Source of the DNA: Rhynchopus euleeides
Lineage: Eukaryota; Euglenozoa; Diplonemea; Diplonemida; Diplonemidae
Assembly: GCA_963210315.1 (NCBI GenBank)
Contig: OY723264.1
Coordinates: 806,001-870,000, forward strand
Length of the DNA stretch: 64,000 nt
Direction: 5' to 3'
Shown here: positions 56,601 to 64,000 of the stretch, in pieces
Layout: each line of letters begins with the position of its first letter
Numbering within the stretch: the stretch's first letter is position 1
The notes under the pieces: model-generated
The model's input: only the letters and a program-made list of their open reading frames with translations
Databases searched by the model: none
What the model was told of the DNA's origin: nothing
Position numbers and translations under genes: made by a program

Positions 56601-58796
56601 TCAGTCACAGACCCAACGCATCTCTGTCGGCCGTGCCGTCTCTGCCGGATGTGCGCCATGATCCGCCGCATATCGCGTCAGCAGCGGTGACGTCATCGCT
56701 GTCGAGAAAAATCCTGTCGCTTGCGCCTTATGCCCCTGTGTGGACAGCACACGCCTCCCAGTCTCATACCAGGGGGGTGTTGGTGGGGCATGCCCCCGGG
56801 CCTGTCTCTCGAGATACGTTGGAGATGACAAGGAATCGTTTTTCGACAGATCCGCCCCTTTCTGAGGCGACTGCGGCGCAAACACAGCCGCAAACTCCGC
56901 CTTCAGAGCCTTCAGCGCGTCCGCAGCGGGATCGGCCCTCGCACCGGACGGCGTGCTGCACCCAACCCCACCCCCCTTCTCCCTCTGCTGCGCCGCACCC
57001 CCGTGGATCTGCGGCAGCGAGGGAATCCTCGCCACCCCAACAGCGCCACCACCCGCGGCACTCCCACCTGCGCCGCCGCCGCCACCACCACCTCCTCCCA
57101 CTGCGAGCCTCGTCCTCACAGGCTGAGGGCGTCTGGCGTAGCGCCGCTCCACCCCCTGGATCCAATAGGCAGCTCGGCGGGTCAATCGCTCCGCCTCCTC
57201 CGCGGGGGTTCCCATGCTGTCCACTGCGTAGGGCAGGGCCTTCCTGAGGGCGAGCTCGAGCCCTGTCGCGAGGGTTTCGGGGAGGAGGCGCCACAGGAGG
57301 GATTTTGCGGTTGCGGTTGCAGCCCCGGCCTGCAGCTCGATCAGCATGCGGCTGTACGCCGCAGCCATGACCCCGAAGAGGGTGCGCTTGTTCCCCTCCG
57401 GGTCGTCGGGGGTGAGCCTCAGCTCCCCTTCCCCGCCAGGATCCTCCTCGCAGGGTTGGGCCCCCCCCGCATCCCCTGTGTGGGGGGCGCCCTGCGCAGA
57501 CACAACAGAGCAGGTGTCAGATGGGGTTGCCGCACCACCGCCGACCTCACTCTTGGGGAGGCTAAGGCGTGCCCCCTGATTCCGCTGCACCGCGGCATGG
57601 TAGAGCGCTGTAAGGAAGAAGTCGTCGCACGCTTCGACCTCACCCCCAGCTGCTGTGCACACCCCATCCTGAAGCGGGCTGTCTCCGCAGCTGAGGAGGT
57701 CCAACACCGTCCCCCGCGATCCGACCACCCCTCCCGACGGCGGCTGCGCCGCCACCGCAGGGGGGGGTTGCCTCGGGGGGGTCGTGCCAGCTGTGTGGTG
57801 GTGTTGCTGCTGCCTGTGGGCATCGCGAGTCGGCGATGCCCCTTCACCCCCCCTGCGGCTGCCGCCGCCGCCGCCACCGCGGGTCGGCGGTGCCCGGGGG
57901 GACAGCCTGGCGACCCACGCCTTCCCAACACCCCCCCGCGTGAGGTGCAGCGGGCCCTCGGGGGGGGGCCCGCCGGGGCCGGGGGGGTGCGGGTGGTGGT
58001 GGGGGTGGTGTGGGCTGCCCTGGGCATCGACGGGCTCGCCCCGGAGGGGCGAGGTGGCGGAGGGGTCGAATGCGGCTGTGCCGGATCCGGCGGTGCCGTC
58101 GAGGGCGCCGGCGGCGGAGCCGTGCTGTGTGCCTGAGGGGGAGGCCCCGGTGTAGTCCTCTGAGACGCACCACCAGAAGGCGCCGATGAAGAGGCGTTCG
58201 AAGTTTTTGTCGGAGACGAGGGTGTCGAGGGGGTCGCTGGCGGAGGGGGTGGTGCCGCTGCCGCTGCCGCGGCCCCTAATCCTCACCCTCCGTGGGGCAA
58301 CGCCTCCCCTTGGGCCTCGGGGAGGGGCTGCAGCTGCCTTGGTTTTGGTTTCGGCGGTGGGGTGGTGGTGGTAGTGGTGGTGGCGGCGGTGTGGGTGGGG
58401 GTGGTGGTGTTGGTCCCCCGGAGGGGAGCGTGCGGGGCGTCTGTGGCGGATGCGGAGGGTCTGGCCTCTGTTGCGGGCGCGGGTGATGTCGACAGCCTCG
58501 CGGATGAGCCGCTGCGGCTGCAGCGGGACCCCCTTCTGCACGGGCAGGGCCAGCACCCCTGCGTCAGGGAGGAGGATGTGCACCACCTCAAGCTGCGGCA
58601 GCTCACCCCCAGGCTCAGCCGCATTCGTGACGGGGCCCGGCACGTGCGGCACAGCTGTGGCTGTGGCATCCCCAGTGGCGTAGGATGGGCGTCGGGCCGC
58701 GGGGGTGTCGGTGGGGGCGGCCATGTTTTGTGGGGGTGGTGGTGGCGGCGGTGCGTCAGGGGGGTCTTGCTGCGGTGAGGCGCCCGCTGTGGCCAT
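56601..58796 (-). CDS. FAM227 (FWWh) domain protein, 731 aa
   Basis: Start at the ATG 58796 (MATAGASPQQD); the frame is open upstream but without ATG. The FAM227 domain is recognised by SDKNFERLFIGAFWWCVSED at about residue 195-212, where the family has its FWW signature. Further blocks are TLFGVMAAAYSRMLIELQAG at about 467-486 and RLLPETLATGLELALRKALP at about 500-520, in the family order and spacing but with a large disordered insert (His/Pro/Gly-rich, about residues 215-420) between. The N-terminus has a basic His-rich stretch (HHHPHPHRRHHHYHHH). FAM227 proteins occur mainly in ciliated or flagellated eukaryotes and are expressed in ciliated tissue, so a flagellar role is likely but not proven. 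No intron seen. Confidence 0.8.
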   Translation of the reverse strand: MATAGASPQQDPPDAPPPPPPPQNMAAPTDTPAARRPSYATGDATATAVPHVPGPVTNAAEPGGELPQLEVVHILLPDAGVLALPVQKGVPLQPQRLIREAVDITRARNRGQTLRIRHRRPARSPPGDQHHHPHPHRRHHHYHHHPTAETKTKAAAAPPRGPRGGVAPRRVRIRGRGSGSGTTPSASDPLDTLVSDKNFERLFIGAFWWCVSEDYTGASPSGTQHGSAAGALDGTAGSGTAAFDPSATSPLRGEPVDAQGSPHHPHHHPHPPGPGGPPPEGPLHLTRGGVGKAWVARLSPRAPPTRGGGGGGSRRGGEGASPTRDAHRQQQHHHTAGTTPPRQPPPAVAAQPPSGGVVGSRGTVLDLLSCGDSPLQDGVCTAAGGEVEACDDFFLTALYHAAVQRNQGARLSLPKSEVGGGAATPSDTCSVVSAQGAPHTGDAGGAQPCEEDPGGEGELRLTPDDPEGNKRTLFGVMAAAYSRMLIELQAGAATATAKSLLWRLLPETLATGLELALRKALPYAVDSMGTPAEEAERLTRRAAYWIQGVERRYARRPQPVRTRLAVGGGGGGGGGAGGSAAGGGAVGVARIPSLPQIHGGAAQQREKGGGVGCSTPSGARADPAADALKALKAEFAAVFAPQSPQKGADLSKNDSLSSPTYLERQARGHAPPTPPWYETGRRVLSTQGHKAQATGFFSTAMTSPLLTRYAADHGAHPAETARPTEMRWVCD

Positions 58797-59021
58797 GTGG
58801 AGGGGTGGCCAGGGTTGTTGCTGTGGAAAGCTGCAGGTGGGGGGTGGTGGGTGGTGGTGGGGATGGTGGGGGTAGTGTAAGTGGAAACAGAACAAAACAA
58901 ATAGAAGAGGCTTGCTGGTTGTGCGCGAAACAAGCTTTTGCTGACAACAATATCAACTCAGACAGCCTACTGGCGCTGGAGGGGCGGGGGGGGTGGAGGA
59001 CGGCGTGCACGCATATATGTA

Positions 59022-59793
59022 TAAACCCCCCCCGCGTATATAATTTACGTATTTATTTGGTAAATAATAGGCGAAAACGTAAATAATAGGTGATTTTCAT
59101 TTCTTCGTAAATTATAGGCGATTTGTAAATAAGATCACCCATTATTTACGAACAGCCCGTTTTTTGCTTAGAATCAGAGGAGAGGACACCCACACAAGCC
59201 CATAGGTAAGCGCATGTCGCTTTGCTTGTGTGAGTCTGTCATTGCCCAGATGTGCTAGAGCTCTGAACCACCCGGAAGCCATGGGCCTCTCCACCCCCGT
59301 GGCAGAGACACGCCTACACCGGTGGTGTGTATGGAGAGACTCCATCCCAGCTGTGCATATTGGAACAGGGCAAGGACGCCTGTCTCCTTGAGGGCACCGA
59401 AGTGCCCGCATACCCCCACACAGCGAACACACTATGGGACTACGTGTATGCAGTGTTCTGACCCGCACATCACCCGACTCGCCACCCTCATGCCAGTCGC
59501 CAGGGGGCACACTCACAACGGAAGCGCGGAAGGCGGCGGCCTCAGCCGAGGTCCATCTCGAGCGCTTCGAAGACGAAGCCGTTCTCGTGGAGACCGACTC
59601 GGAGGTGGAGGAGGTGGGACAGTGGGGCTGATTCAGCCCCTCTGGTGGTCCACCAACGGGTCACTCCCCTCCCCCCAGAAAAAAATAAAGGCGATGTAAA
59701 TAATACGAATTCGTAAATAATAGGCGAATTCGCAAATAATAGGCGAAATGTAAATAATAGATGAGGTAAATAATATACGTGGGGGGGGGTTTA
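59022..59793. mobile_element. TA-flanked inverted-repeat element, 772 bp
   Basis: Ends TAAACCCCCCCC and GGGGGGGGGTTTA, with TA directly outside (59020-59021 and 59794-59795). Both ends then carry repeated TAAATAATAGGCGA phrases in inverse orientation (six or more in all). The centre (59165-59640) has ordinary base composition but no recognisable transposase. TA duplication points to the Tc1/mariner group; with such ends this is inference. Confidence 0.75.
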
Positions 59794-59795
59794 TA

Positions 59796-60995
59796 CGCTG
59801 CAATACACACGACGTATAATACTATATCCGTTCGGACACCTGATACACGCCGTAGAGAGCATCACTGCCCCAACCCACCCACCCACCCCCACCCCCCAAA
59901 ACCCCCAACCCTCACTCCCTCCCCATCAACTCTGGCCAACTCTCGTTAAGTCTTGCAGGGCACATCGTCCTTTCCTTTTCCCTCCTCCGCATGCACACAT
60001 GGGTAGCATTTTGTTTTCTCTGGAGGTCGGGAGGAGGAGCGGATGCAGCACAGAGACACATGGGGGTGACAAAGGCAGGCCCCGTGCAGGCCCGCATGGT
60101 TGGCTGGCGGCACGGTTGCAGGCGCAGCGTAAAACACACCGCACGACATCTGCTCTTGATTGTGCGTGTCTGAAGCGAGCCCTGAGGCCAAAGCGAGGTT
60201 GACAACGCAGAGCAGCGGTAGGGGCAGTGAAGTAGAAGAAATAAAGAAACCCCAGAGCTGACCTCCCTGCACTCGACATGCAGAGCGGGAGGAGGGTGTG
60301 AGGCGCAGAGGGGGGGTGGGGGGGGTGGGGTCGTGGCGGATGCCCTAGGCAGAACCCCTTCAAGACAGCCCCCATTGGTTTGTAACTTTTGCTGACCGAG
60401 TTCGAGATAGAAACGGCCGCTCAAAAGAAATCACGGACCCAAAACAATTTCAGCTCTGAAAGGGGGCGGGGCGGGCGGGGTGGCGTGTCGAAAGTGGCCT
60501 AGTACGCCAGGTGGTGGTGGTGTTGAGGTGGACAACCTGCCCAAGAGGGCTTAGGCATCGAGGCTAGTCGTATGACGGAAGGTTAGGGTTACATTACTGC
60601 GTCGCGTCGTGGAGAGAGGGCGTGCGACAGCGCCACTGAAGCTTTATTCTTTCTTCTGTGCACGAGCGCAGGAAAACTGGGCTTACTTGTCCCCCCCCCC
60701 CCCCCAAACAGAGAAGGTATCACTTCGCCGCACTTCGCCGCTCAAACGATTCAGAAGAACGGGAGGGAGGGGACGATCGTAATACAGAGAAGGGCAGACC
60801 TCATCATCACTCTGAGAAACGGAGAGGGAATCTACACAGCAGCCATGACCTGGGCAGGGTCGGTCGACTCAAGGCGGGTCATAGACTGACAGACGGAAAT
60901 CACATGCACATTCAGAGAACCCACAGGGGGGAGGGGGGAGGGGGCAGAGGCCTTCGCTAAGCGGCGTAGAACAGGGCGTCTTTGATGAATGTCAC
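59796..60995. other. Intergenic, no gene seen
   Basis: CCACCC-rich start, a G/T-rich segment near 60310 and a C run at about 60690. Open frames on both strands are not convincing. Confidence 0.4.
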
Positions 60996-61104
60996 GGGGG
61001 CCTTCGCTCAGAAATGCCGAGAAGTGAGGAATGGTGAACCGCCTCACAACACTGGCTGCAAAGTGACACAGGTTGACACACAGTGGCACAGAGTGAAGGC
61101 CCCC
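60996..61104. mobile_element. 109-bp Harbinger-like MITE, copy C
   Basis: Ends GGGGGCCTTCGCTC and GAGTGAAGGCCCCC, with CAC on both sides (60993-60995 and 61105-61107). Exactly the same length as copies A and B, but the interior is more diverged, so it belongs to a related subfamily. It lies a few bases from the second hAT-like element. Confidence 0.82.
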
Positions 61105-61119
61105 CACATGATTTATTAG

Positions 61120-61795
61120 CAGGGCGTTCGCTACTGGGCGAAGTTGGGCCAACTTCGCCTAAATAAATAAATGTTCGGATTTACTTCGCCCCAACTTCGC
61201 CCAACAACTTCGCCCAAGGGGGCGAAGTTGGATAAAAAAATTCTGGGCTCGGCCCCCACCCCCCCCGAAGGGGGGTGGGTGGTGAAAGAGCCCACGGGAT
61301 CACGAGCCTCAGGGGATGGGGAATGCTCGAAGAAGGAAGTGTCAGAAGGAGACCACAACTGCCTTCCCCAAAGTACGATGTGTTGCTCCGCCCAGACCCC
61401 CCTGTGGCGTATGTCTGGTGCCCAAGTCCTTTCAAGTTGCATGAATCTATCCATCCGCAATGAACAGATTTCACTACCGTGGCCTCCGGCGGCTGGGGGG
61501 CTCCGCCCCCCAGACCCCCTGACAGCCGAACTGTGTGGCACAGCGGTCCCTGCCGATCCACGCGTTTCGCTCATAAGCAAGGCTATTAGTGTCTTCGGAG
61601 GTACTAACAGCCTTGCCAGAAGTGCAGTGATCTGCCCTCTCAAGGAGAGGTAGCCAATGTGTACCTCCCGAGGGGGCGCGAAGCGCCCCCGAGGGGCGCC
61701 TCCCCGACGGATAAAAAAATTTCCCGAATTCCCAAAACCCTAAATAAAACTTCGCCCACCCCACACGGGAGCGGTGGGCGATAGCGAACGCCCTG
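61120..61795. mobile_element. hAT-like non-autonomous element, copy 2 (676 bp)
   Basis: Same family and orientation as 15710-16355: ends CAGGGCGTTCGCTA and TAGCGAACGCCCTG. The target duplication here is TTTATTAG (61112-61119 and 61796-61803). It is 30 bp longer than copy 1 through small insertions, such as an extra AACTTCGCCC unit near 61200 and a TGTTGCTCCG segment near 61380. No transposase. Confidence 0.9.
61469..61519 (+). repeat. GC-rich 54-bp module, copy 6
   Basis: Plus-orientation copy inside hAT-like copy 2; slightly shorter at its 5' end than copy 1. Confidence 0.88.
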
Positions 61796-61803
61796 TTTAT
61801 TAG

Positions 61804-63385
61804 ACAAAAAAAGAAGAAACGCCAAAGGGGTGTCGGAGCGTGCCGATTGAGCGAAGACGCGCACCCCCCCCCCCCCTTCGCCCCCCCTCACCCTCACCCC
61901 CACAGACACGACACACACATTTGACGTTCTTGTTTTAGTGCAGATCTCACCGAGCACACCTGATGTAATCTTCACTATACACTCACACACAGATTGGTGG
62001 ACTAGGATCACCGTGCAGGGTCTACCCAGCCTAAAAGTGATCAACACGCACAGTGTCACACACATTAATCTTGTACGGAGTGCGGGGGTGTGCAGCATCC
62101 CTGATACGAACCCTGCGGCACTGTGAGACGCAACACCAACGACTCCCCAAAAGAACGCTCCAATCCTTTGAAGAACAGGTCACACCCCCAAAGCAAGCAG
62201 TGGGTGCAGAAGAAACTCCGACGGCGCCTCACAAACTGCTCTCGATGTCACCAGCGACAGCGTTGATAAGACCGGATGCAACCCGGCTCGACACGCTGGT
62301 GTCGGAGAAGGCGGGCAGGCGATTTGAATCGCAGTGGAAGCTGTAGCAGGGAGGGTGATTATGCAGAGAACATCAGAAAATAGGCTGTACAACAACAGCT
62401 GTACGCTGCATTATTCTGGCTGGGGCATTTTGGCTGTGCTTTGATTGCGATACACACCCATTCCTCGAGGGTGTGTCAGACATTTTAATGAGTGTGGAAG
62501 CGGCAGCGCAGAAACCAAGCCCAAGTGAGAGAGAGAGAGAGAGAGAGAGAGGTTGGCAAGGAAGCTTTCATTAGAGTTGTGCTCACAACGCAGATCATCA
62601 CCGCAGCAGGCGCTGTGGGGTGTTCTCGCAATCGCCGAAGACGCTTCGCCCTTCTCCGCAGTTTTTTGCGATGCAAGTCTTGGAGCAGATGATTCACTAA
62701 TTTTTTGGCGCATACCTGCAACCCCAGACAAACTTCTGGAGCTGGTTGGGTGAGACATTGAGGCAATCAGTTTCGCTGCTCGGATCCGCAGTGTGCACTG
62801 CGATGGCGTACAATGGAATTTCCTGTGTGCGGAAGGGTGGGCATTCCGATGGAACCTCCGGCGACCAAATGTTCGGTGGGGACTCACGCCGAAAAAATAA
62901 CCCAGGCATTGCTGGTCCGACACGGACGTCAGCATTGTCAGCATCTGCGGAAGAACGCCTTTGGTGTGCCTTCTGATGCTGTTATATAATATTTAAGGGG
63001 ATGGAGAATTGGGGACAGAGATGGTTCTGGGAGAGAAGAGGAAAGCGTGAAGCCAACCGCCCTTGAGACCTTCAGACGAGGCAACCCCGAAGGAGGGGGC
63101 GCAAAAAGCCACCCCATCGGAAAAAAAACCCCCCCTTTGTTCCGTTGGCACGCACTCTCCCTCCCACTTGCTGTGTGGCGATGTTTCTGCAACGAACAGA
63201 CATCACTAAGCCAGGCACCACATATCCCCTGCTGCGGACGTTTGCCTCTTTGTTGTCCAAAAAAAGGTCGCTGCCCCTGCACTATCTTAGTGACACTGAA
63301 CAGGGGCCCTGATGCAGTAAAGAAACTGGACCTAACACGGGGCGATAAAACATGTGAAACCCCCTTGGTTAAACGTGAGACATAC
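61804..63385. other. 3' region of antiporter gene, possible exons unresolved
   Basis: No exon can be fixed. Minus-strand frames at 62411-62944 and 62697-62909 are open and one has a TTGCAG|GTATGC donor-like junction near 62726, so a further exon of the antiporter or another gene may lie here. A GA microsatellite sits at about 62526-62551 and a C run at about 61864. Confidence 0.35.
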
Positions 63386-64000
63386 ATGGGAGCTGAAATC
63401 CTGCCCGTTGCCAGACGCCCTTGTCAACGGTGAGTTGAGGTGCACCGGCTTCGGATGGAACTTCCACGTGATGGGTGTGAGCAGCAGGGAGAGTGTCGTG
63501 ATCCCCAGCAGCATGAAGTAGATCTTCTGGTTGATCAGCCCCACGGCCTTCCCATGCGCTGCGATGACGAAGGAGAACTCAGACATCTGGGACAAGGCGA
63601 CGCCCACCAGAGAAGCGTGCATTGTGGGAAGCCCGAACATCACGCGAAACACGGAGAAGGCCAGAAGCCACTTCATCCCGATCACTGTGAGCGTGATCAC
63701 GCAGAGCGTCAGAAACTCCTCCATCAGGAACGACGGGGAGATGTGGATCCCGATGGAGGCGAAGAACAGCGCGCCGAAGAACTCCTTCAGGGGGGAGAAG
63801 GCGTCTTCGACCCTCCGGATGTATTTGGCGTTGGGGGAGATCGTCAGCCCCGTCAGGAAGCAGCCCACTTCGATGGAGAGGCCCATCTTATCCGTCGCAA
63901 GCATGAAGGCGAAGCACAGCGAGCACAGCGCAAGCAGGAAGAGCTCGTGCGACACATCGGCGAAGGCGACCAGCCTCGGGGAGATGTGCAGGGCACAGAG
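63386..64000 (-). CDS. TMCO3: TMCO3-like CPA2 cation/proton antiporter, 3' part
   Basis: The frame is open from the right edge of the window, so the 5' part is missing. It covers the C-terminal half of a CPA2/KefB-type Na+ or K+/H+ exchanger. Membrane segments are clear: ELFLLALCSLCFAFMLATDK, VGCFLTGLTIS, FFGALFFASIGIHISPSFLM, LCVITLTVIGMKWLLAFSVF, ALSQMSEFSFVIAA and YFMLLGITTLSLLLTPITW. The GALFFASIG and ALSQMSEFSF motifs and the TLSLLL(T/A)P ending match animal TMCO3 in order and spacing. A GTATGT donor at 63385 suggests one more small exon downstream; otherwise the frame reads on to a stop at 63332. It probably exchanges K+ or Na+ for protons in an endomembrane. Confidence 0.88.

Noticed and set aside
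1-64000. Retroelement or virus-derived genes
   Set aside because: No reverse transcriptase, integrase, capsid or polymerase motif was seen in any frame, and no long terminal repeats.

Overview
The window is nuclear DNA of a protist. It has spliceosomal introns, long intergenic stretches full of G/C and TG runs, and many small DNA transposons. Eleven host genes can be supported, and all eleven, like the single transposase gene, lie on the minus strand. Seven introns can be joined exactly by frame, and every one of their donors reads GTATG. One-strand gene arrays are typical of Euglenozoa and dinoflagellates. Together with ordinary GT-AG introns this makes a diplonemid-like euglenozoan my best guess, but no rRNA or spliced-leader gene is present to prove it, so this remains an inference.

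Layout. Positions 1-3897 hold a four-exon orphan gene. Positions 4.5-12.8 kb are transposon land: a TTAA-flanked palindrome, a PIF/Harbinger transposase with a histone-H1-like tail, a 2.2 kb array of 41-bp repeats abutting its 5' end, and a 920-bp inverted-repeat element. Positions 12.8-34.7 kb are mostly gene-poor, with hAT-type elements, long-arm foldbacks and a palindromic satellite, and only one gene (a lipid-anchored coiled-coil protein at 23.4-24.3 kb). From 34.7 kb to the end genes are close together: glycine dehydrogenase, a WRAP53/TCAB1 homologue, CHMP1, a Q-rich protein with a ubiquitin-like fold, a secreted Cys-repeat protein, a short acidic protein, a Tudor-like/PHD/GNAT protein, a FAM227 (FWWh) protein, and the 3' part of a TMCO3-like cation/proton antiporter that runs off the right edge.

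The genes do not form one pathway. They cover mitochondrial glycine cleavage, telomerase/Cajal-body RNP handling, ESCRT-III membrane scission, chromatin acetylation, probable ciliary biology, ion exchange and secretion. What ties the window together is the mobile DNA. At least three 109-bp Harbinger-like MITEs with 3-bp target duplications share the window with a Harbinger-type transposase, three hAT-like elements have perfect 8-bp duplications, and one MITE sits exactly on a stop codon.
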